A stretch of DNA of 13,224 nucleotides, taken from Deltaproteobacteria bacterium. GTDB taxonomy: Bacteria; Desulfobacterota; Desulfobaccia; Desulfobaccales; 0-14-0-80-60-11. This document shows, piece by piece, positions 1 to 6,406 of this stretch (position 1 is its first letter; every line of letters begins with the position of its first letter). The stretch lies in the NCBI GenBank assembly GCA_016874945.1, contig VGSO01000041.1, forward strand, positions 1 to 13,224. The letters run 5' to 3'. Below the pieces are notes generated by a model that had not been told where the DNA came from, did not search any database, and saw only the letters and a list, made by a program, of their open reading frames with translations. The position numbers and the translations under genes are program-made.

Positions 1-472
1 AATCAAATTCAAAGCTTTTTTTAACCCTCTTTGGAATAAAAAAAGCCGGATTATCAAACGCAATAATAACTTTAAATGGCTTATCTAGAACATCTTTATT
101 TTCATGCATATCACACCAAAGAATTTGATATTTTTCATTTTTACTTAGATATGGAATCTTTTTAAAGTATTGTGATGTGGTCTTTGGTATAATATTAGGA
201 GTTGATCTAATTTTTCCCCATCCAATATAATCAGGTATAGAGGATATTTTTAAATTTTGGAGATCGCAACCACGATTTTCAATAACAAAATCCATATACG
301 GTGTAATCCAGGTCCATGATTTTGTATCTTGCGGAAGTTTTTGAGGATAGAATGCAATATCAGGCAAACGTGGTTTAATTATCGCCTCATAAATAATAAA
401 AATTAATATAAGAAGAGTTAATAAATCATAAGTACCGGTAAGAATTAAAGAAAGGATCTCATATTTTGTCAT
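1..472 (-). CDS. Partial AT-rich single-pass membrane protein, function unknown (3' end outside window)
   Basis: I do not recognise this gene. Reading leftward from an ATG at 470-472, the frame stays open for 157 codons to the window edge. The protein begins MTKYEILSLILTGTYDLLTL and continues with a strongly hydrophobic stretch (about residues 8-28), which looks like a single membrane anchor. After it comes a soluble part with the stretch MDFVIENRGCDL at about residues 58-69. A 'xxxIENxG' strand of this kind is common in membrane-anchored proteins with an immunoglobulin-like beta-sandwich, so that fold is a guess. A GGGG tract about six bases before the ATG may be the ribosome binding site. 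The start lies only 27 bases past the gatA stop on the same strand. Base composition differs sharply from the neighbours: one line of 60 bases (121-180) has 14 G or C, against 43 of 60 in a transketolase line. That suggests recent transfer. Confidence 0.6.
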   Translation of the reverse strand, partial: MTKYEILSLILTGTYDLLTLLILIFIIYEAIIKPRLPDIAFYPQKLPQDTKSWTWITPYMDFVIENRGCDLQNLKISSIPDYIGWGKIRSTPNIIPKTTSQYFKKIPYLSKNEKYQILWCDMHENKDVLDKPFKVIIAFDNPAFFIPKRVKKSFEFD

Positions 473-499
473 TTTTTCCCCAGAGTTAAGTTTGAAATA

Positions 500-1960
500 C
501 TAAAACTCCGGCCTGCGCTTATGAAAGTCCGTGGCCTGCTCAAAAGCGTAGGCCGTCTGAAGGACCACCGGCTCCCCGAAGGGCGGCCCCAGAATCTGCA
601 AGCCGATGGGCAGCCCCAAACTGCTGAACCCGCAGGGCACGGAGATTCCGGGAATGCCCGCCAGGTTCGCCGAGATGGTGAAGATGTCCGACAGGTACAT
701 GGTCAGGGGATCGTCAATTTTTTCCCCGATGCGAAAGGCCGGGGTGGGCGCCACCGGCGCGGCGATGGCAGCACACTTATTAAAAGCCGCGTCAAAGTCC
801 CGGCGGATCAGCATGCGCACCTGGGAGGCCTTCTTATAGTATGCCTCATAATACCCCGCGGACAGGGCATAGGTCCCCAGCATGATGCGGCGGCGCACCT
901 CGGCCCCAAACCCCGAGGCCCGGGTGTTATAATACATTTCCATGAGGTTGCGGCCTTCCCGGCGCACCCCATACTTCACCCCGTCGTAGCGGGCCAGGTT
1001 GGAGGAGGCCTCGGCCACCGCCACCACGTAATAGGTGGCCACGGCGTACTCGGTGTGGGGTAGGCTCACCTCCACCAGGTCCGCGCCCAGGGAGGCCAGG
1101 GTTTTCAGGGCCGCCTCCACGGCCTCCCGGACGTCCGGGTCCAGCCCTTCTCCGAAATATTCTTTGGGGACGCCGATCTTAAGCCCCCGGACGTCCTGGC
1201 CCAGGGCCTCCTGGTAGTCGGGCACAGGCGCCGGGACCGAGGTGGAATCCCGGCGGTCCTGACCGGCAATGGCCTGGAGGAGGATGGCCGCGTCCCGGAC
1301 TTCCTTGGTGACAGGGCCGATCTGGTCCAGGGACGAGGCATAGGCCACCAGCCCGTAGCGGGAGACCCGGCCGTAAGTGGGCTTCAGCCCCACCACCCCG
1401 CAGTGGGACGCGGGCTGGCGGATGGAGCCGCCGGTGTCGGACCCCAGGGACGCGGTGCACAGGTCCGCGGCCACCGCCGCGGCGGCCCCGCCGCTGGACC
1501 CTCCGGGAATGTGATCCCGGCGCCAGGGGTTGTGGGTTACGCCGAAGGCGGAGTTCTCCGTGGAGGAACCCATGGCGAATTCGTCCATGTTGACTTTGCC
1601 CAGGAACACGGCCCCGGCCTGCCGCAGCCGGGCGCACACCGTGGCGTCAAAAGGCGGCGCGAAATTTTCCAGGATGCGGGAGGCGCAGGTGGTGCGAAGA
1701 CCCTGGGTGGCCAGCACGTCTTTCAGGGCCAGGGGAATTCCGGTCAACGTAGTGGCTTCACCCTCCCGCCGGCGGGCTTCCGCGTTCCGGGCCTGGGCCA
1801 GGGCGCCGTCCGCGTCCACCGTCAGGTAAGCATGGATCTTCTCATCCAACCGGCCGATGCGCTCCAGAAACTGCTCCGTCACCTCCACCGGGGAGACCTC
1901 TCCCCGGCCCAGGATGGGGGCCAGCCGGCTGATGCTCATGCTATATAACGGTTCTGCCAT
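500..1960 (-). CDS. gatA: Aspartyl/glutamyl-tRNA amidotransferase subunit A (GatA)
   Basis: GatA is the glutaminase subunit of the cytoplasmic GatCAB complex. It releases ammonia from glutamine, which GatB uses to convert misacylated Glu-tRNA(Gln) or Asp-tRNA(Asn) to the correct amide. The 486-residue length is normal for the family. The amidase signature is complete. The Ser-cisSer-Lys triad can be placed at Lys80 (in GIPLALKDV), Ser155 (in GGSSGG) and Ser179 (in GSDTGGSIRQ), one residue later than the S. aureus numbering I recall. The ATG at 1958-1960 is preceded by AGGTGG with a five-base spacer, which supports this start. A second Met at residue 8 is less well placed. gatC lies upstream on the same strand, but 698 bases of repeat DNA separate the two genes, unlike the usual tight gatCA order. 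No gatB is in the window. Confidence 0.97.
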   Translation of the reverse strand: MAEPLYSMSISRLAPILGRGEVSPVEVTEQFLERIGRLDEKIHAYLTVDADGALAQARNAEARRREGEATTLTGIPLALKDVLATQGLRTTCASRILENFAPPFDATVCARLRQAGAVFLGKVNMDEFAMGSSTENSAFGVTHNPWRRDHIPGGSSGGAAAAVAADLCTASLGSDTGGSIRQPASHCGVVGLKPTYGRVSRYGLVAYASSLDQIGPVTKEVRDAAILLQAIAGQDRRDSTSVPAPVPDYQEALGQDVRGLKIGVPKEYFGEGLDPDVREAVEAALKTLASLGADLVEVSLPHTEYAVATYYVVAVAEASSNLARYDGVKYGVRREGRNLMEMYYNTRASGFGAEVRRRIMLGTYALSAGYYEAYYKKASQVRMLIRRDFDAAFNKCAAIAAPVAPTPAFRIGEKIDDPLTMYLSDIFTISANLAGIPGISVPCGFSSLGLPIGLQILGPPFGEPVVLQTAYAFEQATDFHKRRPEF

Positions 1961-1976
1961 TCAGACCACCTGTGCC

Positions 1977-2052
1977 GAGTTTTGAGTTTCGAGTTTCAAG
2001 TTTGAGTTTTGAGTTTTGAGTTTCAAGTTTTGAGTTTCAAGTTTCAAGTTTT
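1977..2052. repeat. Heptamer array, about 11 units of [GA]AGTTT[TC]
   Basis: Eleven consecutive units can be read: GAGTTTT, GAGTTTC, GAGTTTC, a six-base AAGTTT, then GAGTTTT twice, GAGTTTC, AAGTTTT, GAGTTTC, AAGTTTC and AAGTTTT. The reverse-strand unit is AAAACTC, close to the AAAACCG unit found elsewhere in the window. The array begins 17 bases upstream of the gatA start codon, so it may lie in the leader of a gatA transcript. Confidence 0.9.
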
Positions 2053-2102
2053 GATGGATTCGTAAATAGTCCAATAGACCGGCATCGGCAGCCAAACCAT
2101 CT

Positions 2103-2218
2103 GGTCCCCAAGCTGAGCTTGGGAACCCAGATAGATGCAAAGCTTAGCTTTGCTAATCAATCCAGCATATTAGCTGTCCCATTTTGATGAGCCGTTTATT
2201 ACCCAAGCTCAGCTTGGG
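2103..2218. repeat. REP-like composite of three palindromes
   Basis: Three inverted repeats follow one another. The first is CCCAAGCT-G-AGCTTGGG at 2107-2123, extending to 2103-2127 with one mismatch. The second is GCAAAGCT-T-AGCTTTGC at 2137-2153. The third is CCCAAGCT-C-AGCTTGGG at 2202-2218, followed by AACGAG. The GGGAAC/GGGAACGAG edges and the middle AAAGC palindrome recur in the same order at 7834-7938, so this is a repeated composite element. Palindromes of this CCCAAGCTnAGCTTGGG type are, from general knowledge, widespread intergenic repeats in proteobacteria. Confidence 0.75.
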
Positions 2219-2247
2219 AACGAGATTTGACTTTTTACGATGTCATC

Positions 2248-2282
2248 AAGTTTCAAGTTTCGAGTTTCAAGTTTCGAGTTTT
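2248..2282. repeat. Heptamer array, 5 units of [GA]AGTTT[TC]
   Basis: Five perfect-length units (AAGTTTC, AAGTTTC, GAGTTTC, AAGTTTC, GAGTTTT) run in the same orientation as the array at 1977-2052. The two arrays bracket the REP-like composite at 2103-2218. Confidence 0.85.
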
Positions 2283-2300
2283 AATAAAGCTTCTCAATCC

Positions 2301-2535
2301 CAATATGATGGAGGCTCTTGCAAAAATTTAGCAAAACCGGTCCCGGCTTCTATTCCCCCTCCCCACGGGGGGAGGGGGCTAGGGGGAGGGGGGCGAAGCT
2401 GTTTATAACTATGGGATAATACAAATTATTTTTGCCACCCCCACCCTTACCCTCCCCCCTCAAGGGGGAGGGAACCGACCCAATATCGTTGATTCCGCTT
2501 TTGACCATGACTTTTGCAAGAGGCTCGATGGATTG
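2301..2535. mobile_element. MITE-like palindromic element with terminal inverted repeats
   Basis: GAGGCTCTTGCAAAA (2311-2325) matches the reverse complement of 2512-2526 at 14 of 15 positions. Weaker similarity extends outward through CAAT at 2301-2304 and ATTG at 2532-2535, giving ends of about 24 bases. Inside are two G/C-tract hairpins in opposite orientation. One is CCCCCTCCCC-AC-GGGGGGAGGGGG starting at 2355. The other is CCCTCCCCC facing GGGGGAGGG within 2450-2472. The whole stretch is about 235 bases, codes for nothing and could fold into one long hairpin. I see no clear target-site duplication. The inner G/C-tract hairpins resemble a common proteobacterial intergenic repeat, so this may be a composite and not one mobile unit. 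Confidence 0.5.
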
Positions 2536-2574
2536 CTTATTGGCTCACCGCGTATTCTGCCTTGAAAATGTAGC

Positions 2575-2615
2575 CGCAGGCTTCAGCCTGCGCCGGGCGC
2601 CCCGCCGGGGCGCCC
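2575..2615. repeat. Two adjacent GC-rich palindromes
   Basis: CGCAGGCT-TC-AGCCTGCG (2575-2592) is followed two bases later by GGGCGCCCC-GCC-GGGGCGCCC (2595-2615). Both are perfect inverted repeats. The pair begins with TAGC and ends with CCTACT. The first palindrome is related to CGCAGACT-AA-AGTCTGCG at 9851-9868. They would form strong hairpins in RNA, but no T-tract follows on either strand, so I do not call a terminator. Confidence 0.8.
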
Positions 2616-2624
2616 CTACTTTCA

Positions 2625-2655
2625 CCGAAGACCGAAGACCGAAAACCGAAAACCG
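2625..2655. repeat. Heptamer array, 4 units of CCGAA[GA]A
   Basis: CCGAAGA twice, CCGAAAA twice and a partial CCG end three bases before the gatC stop codon. The orientation is opposite to the TTTTGAG-type array at the other end of the same island. Confidence 0.85.
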
Positions 2656-2658
2656 TTT

Positions 2659-2943
2659 TTAAATGATGCGGGGCACCAGGAAGCTCCCCTCTTCCTGGGC
2701 CGGGGCGTTGTCCAGAGCCTGATCCCGGGGCAGGCTCTCCTTAACCTCGTCCTCCCGGAAGGCGTTAATCACCGGCGCCACGTGGGCCAGGGGCGGCACT
2801 CCCGAGGTGTCCAATTCTTGCAGCTTCTCCACGTATTTCAGGATATCGTTGAGCTGCCGGGTGAACATATCGATTTCTTCGGGCTTGAGGGCCAACCGGG
2901 CCAGATGGGCTACGTGCAGGACTTCTTCACGGCTAAGAATCAT
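2659..2943 (-). CDS. gatC: Aspartyl/glutamyl-tRNA amidotransferase subunit C (GatC)
   Basis: GatC is the small stabilising subunit that wraps the GatA-GatB interface in the GatCAB amidotransferase. The 94 residues match the family's usual size. The sequence follows the family pattern: an N-terminal helix region EEVLHVAHLARLAL, a second helix with LNDILKYVEKLQELDTSGV, the segment VPPLAHVAPVINAFREDEV, and a C-terminal tail EEGSFLVPRII that resembles the usual 'FxVPxvi' end. The ATG at 2941-2943 has a GGAG six bases upstream, a good ribosome binding site. The gene is the promoter-proximal partner of gatA on the minus strand, but the repeat island of about 700 bases between them may weaken co-transcription. 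Its own leader contains a CCTGAAA-type array at 2997-3042. Confidence 0.95.
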   Translation of the reverse strand: MILSREEVLHVAHLARLALKPEEIDMFTRQLNDILKYVEKLQELDTSGVPPLAHVAPVINAFREDEVKESLPRDQALDNAPAQEEGSFLVPRII

Positions 2944-2996
2944 TTTTTCTCCGAGTTGCGCGTTGGGGGTTGATTTTAAATCCCTCTTCCCTATTC

Positions 2997-3042
2997 CCTG
3001 GAACCTGAAACCTGAAACCTGAAACCTGAAACCTGAAACCTG
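2997..3042. repeat. Heptamer array, about 6 units of CCTGAAA
   Basis: CCTGGAA is followed by five perfect CCTGAAA units and a partial CCTG. It lies between the gatC start codon and a candidate gatC -10 box, so it probably sits at or just after the transcription start. The unit differs from both other heptamer types in the window but shares length and purine bias. Confidence 0.9.
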
Positions 3043-3048
3043 TCCTGT

Positions 3049-3054
3049 ATTATA
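3049..3054 (-). promoter_or_regulatory. Candidate -10 box for gatC
   Basis: On the minus strand this reads TATAAT, a perfect sigma-70 -10 hexamer, about 105 bases before the gatC start codon. No good TTGACA-like -35 box lies 16-18 bases upstream, so the call rests on the -10 alone. Confidence 0.3.
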
Positions 3055-3324
3055 TCCGGCTAATCCAGGGAATAAAGAAGAAAACGGTCTTGATGAGACA
3101 ACCCATGGAAATTTCAGGCAAATAGGAAAAATCGTGGAAGTCCTTGCAGTAAATTCTGGGGTTGTGGTAGAAAAAAAATCAAGGATTGGTTATATTCTAA
3201 AATAACGGGGGGGGAAATCCGGAAAATTCCACTGCCAAAGGCGCGTCCCGGTTCCCTTAAACCTGCGCCCCGCTCCTCCGGTTGGGGGGAGACAGTAGAT
3301 TCGGCCTCCGGACACTAAATAAAA

Positions 3325-4149
3325 ATGAATCAGGCAAATAATGTAGCCCAACTCCAGGATATCGCCCGCCAGGTCCGGATTGACATCATTGATTCGCTGC
3401 ACCGGGCCGGATCAGGTCATACGGGGGGGTCGCTTTCGGCCACCGACATCATGGTGGCCTTATTTTTCGGCAAGATGCGCCGCCGGGAAGATGATCCCTG
3501 CTGGCCTCACCGGGACCGCTTCATCCTGTCCAAAGGGCACTGCGCCCCGGCGCTCTACGCGGTTTTAGCCCGGCTGGGCCACTTTCCCCGGGAGGAACTT
3601 CAGCACCTGCGCCGCTTCGGCAGCATGCTCCAGGGCCATCCTGATTCCAGTTGCACTCCGGGAGTGGAAATACCCACCGGGTCCCTGGGGCAGGGCCTGT
3701 CCATCGGCAACGGCCTGGCCCTGGCCTGCCGTCTGCGAGGTCTGGACAGCCGGATTTATGTGCTCATGGGGGATGGGGAGGTCCAGGAAGGCATGGTATG
3801 GGAAGCGGCCATGACCGCAGCTCATTACGCGCTGGACAATCTCACCGCGGTTATTGACCGCAACCGCCTCCAGATCGACGGCCGCACCCGGGAAGTCATG
3901 AGCCTGGAACCCCTGGCTCAGAAATGGCTGGCCTTCGGTTGGCACACCATGGAAGTGGACGGCCACAGCATGACGGAATTGCTGGCCGCATTTGACGCCT
4001 GCGAGTCAATCAAAGGAAAGCCCTCCATGATAGTGGCGCACACCACCAAGGGCAAAGGCGTGTCCCTGTTCGAAGACCAGGTGAAATATCACGGGGTGGC
4101 GCCCAGCAAAGAAGAATACGACCAGGCGATGAAAGAGCTGGGCAGATAA
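3325..4149 (+). CDS. Transketolase, N-terminal subunit
   Basis: This is the N-terminal (thiamine pyrophosphate, PP domain) half of transketolase encoded as a separate polypeptide, as in many anaerobes and archaea. With its partner it moves two-carbon ketol units between sugar phosphates in the non-oxidative pentose phosphate pathway, in the cytoplasm. The 274 residues are typical for the split form. Visible features are SGHTGGSLSATD at 30-41, the family's substrate and cofactor loop SKGHCAPALYA at 69-79, the TPP motif GDG at 149-151 and its paired Asn180 in DRNRLQIDG. The start has no strong ribosome binding site; the bases before the ATG are A-rich. The C-terminal partner starts 20 bases after the stop. 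DXS is unlikely because that enzyme is a single chain of about 620 residues. Confidence 0.93.
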   Translation: MNQANNVAQLQDIARQVRIDIIDSLHRAGSGHTGGSLSATDIMVALFFGKMRRREDDPCWPHRDRFILSKGHCAPALYAVLARLGHFPREELQHLRRFGSMLQGHPDSSCTPGVEIPTGSLGQGLSIGNGLALACRLRGLDSRIYVLMGDGEVQEGMVWEAAMTAAHYALDNLTAVIDRNRLQIDGRTREVMSLEPLAQKWLAFGWHTMEVDGHSMTELLAAFDACESIKGKPSMIVAHTTKGKGVSLFEDQVKYHGVAPSKEEYDQAMKELGR

Positions 4150-4168
4150 TCCCGGCCTGAGGATAGAC

Positions 4169-5116
4169 GTGATTCCCAAAGAGAGCACCCGGGTAGAATA
4201 CGGCAAGACCCTGAAAGAGCTGGGGAGCCAATACCCTGAAATCGTAGTCCTGGACGCGGACCTGTCCGCCTCCACCCAGACCAAATACTTCGCCCAGGCC
4301 TTCCCCCAGCGGTTTTTCAACATGGGGGTCGCGGAGCAGGACCTGATGGGCACCGCCGCGGGCCTGGCTTTAGGCGGGATGATCCCCTTTGCCAGCACCT
4401 TCGCCATCTTTGCCGCGGGGCGGGCCTGGGAGCAGGTGCGGCAGTCCATCGCCTATGCCGGGATCAACGTCAAAATCGTGGCCAGCCACGGCGGCGTCAC
4501 GGTGGGGGAAGACGGCGGCTCCCACCAGGCTCTGGAGGACCTGGCGCTGATGCGGGTGCTCCCCAACATGGTGGTCCTGGTCCCCGCGGACGGCCCCGAA
4601 ACCCGGGCCATGACCCGGTGGGCCGCCCAATACCACGGCCCGGTTTACATGCGCACCGGGCGCTCCACCATGCCGGTAATTTACGGCGCGGACCACCGCT
4701 TTCAATTGGGCCAAGGCTCCATCCTGCGGGAAGGAGACGACGTTTCCCTCATGGGTGTCGGCGTCATGGTGCACGCCTGCCTGGAGGCGGCTTCGCTGCT
4801 GGAGAAGGAGGGGGTTTCCGCCCGGGTCCTGAACCTGTCCTGCCTCAAGCCCCTGGATTGGGAACTGGTGCTGGATTCGGCCCGGCGCACGGGATGCGTG
4901 GTCACCGCCGAAGAGCACATGGTCACCGGCGGCCTGGGCAGTGCGGTCTCGGAAGTGCTCGGCGAACACCATCCGGTCCCGGTCAAACGGGTCGGCATCC
5001 GGGACGTGTTCGGCGTTTCAGGAGCCCCGGATGAATTACTGAAACATTACGGCCTGACGGCCCGGGATATCGCCGCCGCCGCCCATAAAGCGCTGGCCGG
5101 CAAAAATGGCAGGTAA
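4169..5116 (+). CDS. Transketolase, C-terminal subunit
   Basis: This is the partner half of the split transketolase, containing the pyrimidine-binding domain and the C-terminal domain. The 315 residues fit the family. NMGVAEQDL at 51-59 carries the conserved glutamate (Glu56) that activates the TPP aminopyrimidine ring across the subunit interface. GEDGGSHQALED at 113-124 is the typical substrate-side loop with His119. The start is GTG at 4169-4171, supported by GAGG six bases upstream and by the absence of an earlier alternative that keeps the usual N-terminus. It lies 19 bases after the N-terminal subunit and 21 bases before the first S41 gene, so the four genes are probably one transcript. 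A pyruvate dehydrogenase beta-like or DXS-like role is less likely given the adjacent N-terminal half. Confidence 0.93.
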   Translation: MIPKESTRVEYGKTLKELGSQYPEIVVLDADLSASTQTKYFAQAFPQRFFNMGVAEQDLMGTAAGLALGGMIPFASTFAIFAAGRAWEQVRQSIAYAGINVKIVASHGGVTVGEDGGSHQALEDLALMRVLPNMVVLVPADGPETRAMTRWAAQYHGPVYMRTGRSTMPVIYGADHRFQLGQGSILREGDDVSLMGVGVMVHACLEAASLLEKEGVSARVLNLSCLKPLDWELVLDSARRTGCVVTAEEHMVTGGLGSAVSEVLGEHHPVPVKRVGIRDVFGVSGAPDELLKHYGLTARDIAAAAHKALAGKNGR

Positions 5117-5137
5117 ACGGTTAGGGAGAAGATTAAG

Positions 5138-6394
5138 TTGAAAAGGCAAAAATTTCACCCCAGGTTATTCAACCGGGGGCGCACGTGGACAATCTTGCTG
5201 GTGGCGCTGGCCCTGGCAGCAACCCTGTGCCTGCAGCCCTTGTTCGGCTCGCCGCCGGTCCAGGGTTACGACTCTTTGCGTCTGCTCTCTGAAGCCCTGT
5301 TTGAAATCTCCAATAAATATGTGCACCAGAGAAGCGAAGAAGAGATGATGGACGGCGCCACCCGGGGCATGATGAGTTCCCTGGACCCGGACTCCTCCTT
5401 CCTCAGTCCCCAGGAATATAAAGACTTCCGGGCGGGCAAAAAAGGTCAGGTGGCGGAAGCGGGGGTGGAGCTGATCTTTAAAGACCACATGCTCACCGTG
5501 GCTTCGGCCCTGGAGGACGGCCCGGCCTTCCGTGCCGGGCTGCGCCAGGGGGACCACATCTTGAAGATCAACGGCCAACTGGTCCGCAATCTCACCAACC
5601 AGGAAGCCGCCCGGCGCTTCCAGGGGCCGCCCAATTCCTCGGTCAAGCTCCAGGTGCTGCGCAACGGCCTGGTCAAGCCCCTGGACCTGTCGGTAACCTT
5701 GGAGCCCCTTGCCGGTCTCAGCGTTACCTCTCAGATGCTGGGAGACTCCATGGCTTATCTTCGCATCCGTTACTTCAACGACGACACCCACCGGGACCTG
5801 GCGGCGGCCATCAAGGCTCTCCAACGCCCGCCGGCCCAATTGCAGGGAGTCGTCCTGGATTTGCGCAACAATGCCCGGGGAATCCTGGGCCAGGGGGTGC
5901 GCAGCGCCTCCGTCTGGCTGGGGGATAAACAGATTATCACCACCAAAGGCCGCATCCCGGAGACTAACAAGACCTACCAGGGCAAGGTCCAGGACCTGGC
6001 CTGGAAGACTCCCGTTCCAGTAGTTGTTCTCATCGACGTGGGGACGGCCCGGGCCGCGGAGGTAATGGCCGCGGCTTTGAAAGACCAGGCCGGCGCAGCG
6101 CTGCTGGGGGAAAAGTCCCAGGGGCTCTGCGGTTTAACCCGATTGCAACCCTTGGAGGACGGCTCCGCCCTGGTCATGACCGTGGCCCAGTGCTACACTG
6201 CCAAGGGCCAGAAGATTCAGGGCAAGGGCCTGGAACCCGACGTCCCCGGCAAAAAGGCAGCGGCCCCTTCGGCCACCAGCAAAGAAACCCCCAAATCTTT
6301 GCCCCCTGACCAGGACCTCTGGGTTATCCAGGCCCTGGAGATCTTGAAGTCCGGGGGCAAACCACCCAAACTGGCGCAGAAAGGCGAATCTTGA
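5138..6394 (+). CDS. Catalytically dead S41 (CtpA-like) peptidase paralogue with PDZ domain
   Basis: The 418 residues have the layout of a carboxy-terminal processing protease: a basic N-terminus with a hydrophobic anchor (about residues 17-37), a helical region with SLDPDSSFLSPQEY (81-94), a PDZ domain (about 105-190) and an S41 core (about 195-370). It should be exported and membrane-anchored. Compared with the active paralogue directly downstream, the catalytic serine of G-S-A-S-A-S-E is Arg305 (GTARAAE, 302-308). The catalytic lysine of FGKG is Leu330 (SQGL, 327-330). The DPGG of the core is NARG. The two replaced positions are 25 residues apart, exactly the Ser-Lys spacing of active members. 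The frame is intact, so this looks like a maintained pseudoenzyme and not decay. The start is TTG at 5138-5140 with AGGGAG upstream. A role as regulatory or structural partner of the next gene is inferred. Confidence 0.85.
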   Translation: MKRQKFHPRLFNRGRTWTILLVALALAATLCLQPLFGSPPVQGYDSLRLLSEALFEISNKYVHQRSEEEMMDGATRGMMSSLDPDSSFLSPQEYKDFRAGKKGQVAEAGVELIFKDHMLTVASALEDGPAFRAGLRQGDHILKINGQLVRNLTNQEAARRFQGPPNSSVKLQVLRNGLVKPLDLSVTLEPLAGLSVTSQMLGDSMAYLRIRYFNDDTHRDLAAAIKALQRPPAQLQGVVLDLRNNARGILGQGVRSASVWLGDKQIITTKGRIPETNKTYQGKVQDLAWKTPVPVVVLIDVGTARAAEVMAAALKDQAGAALLGEKSQGLCGLTRLQPLEDGSALVMTVAQCYTAKGQKIQGKGLEPDVPGKKAAAPSATSKETPKSLPPDQDLWVIQALEILKSGGKPPKLAQKGES

Positions 6395-6406
6395 TAGAGG
6401 CCGCCC

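Larger units (their letters stand above)
1961..2658. other. Intergenic repeat island between gatC and gatA
   Basis: This stretch has no convincing gene. It holds, in order: a GAGTTTT/AAGTTTC heptamer array (1977-2052), a triple-palindrome REP-like composite (2103-2218), a second heptamer array (2248-2282), a MITE-like element with terminal inverted repeats and two opposed G-rich tracts (2301-2535), two GC-rich palindromes (2575-2615) and a CCGAAAA-type array (2625-2655) that stops three bases short of the gatC stop codon. Short open frames across it are translations of repeats. Confidence 0.85.
2944..3324. other. Divergent intergenic region, gatC / transketolase
   Basis: This 381-base stretch separates minus-strand gatC from plus-strand transketolase and should hold both promoters. 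It contains the CCTGAAA array (2997-3042), a candidate minus-strand -10 box (3049-3054), an AT-rich segment with TATATT at 3191-3196 and a run of eight G at 3207-3214. I could not pair the plus-strand AT-rich segment with a convincing -35 box. No gene is supported here. Confidence 0.6.

Noticed and set aside
2184..2662. Plus-strand frames of 74 and 76 residues between gatA and gatC
   Set aside because: They consist of translated heptamers, G/C tracts and palindromes (SSFEFQVSSF, PPHGGRGLGGGG), not a protein-like sequence.
1977..3042. CRISPR-like array
   Set aside because: The repeats are seven bases long, directly abutting, with no spacers and no cas genes nearby.
3162..3203. Promoter for the transketolase cluster (TTGTGG ... 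TATATT)
   Set aside because: The spacing is 23 bases, too long, and no other -35 box pairs well with TATATT or TAAAAT.
3190..3402. Minus-strand frame of 70 residues over the transketolase start
   Set aside because: It overlaps the conserved N-terminus of the transketolase gene, has no ribosome binding site that I can see, and no recognisable motif.
3325..5116. 1-deoxyxylulose-5-phosphate synthase split by a stop
   Set aside because: Both halves have their own start signals and intact family ends, and their lengths match the known split transketolase subunits.
4370..5839. Long antisense frames over the transketolase and S41 genes (about 200 and 224 residues)
   Set aside because: They lie opposite strongly supported genes with high GC and are rich in Gly, His, Arg and Pro without any family motif, as expected of shadow frames.
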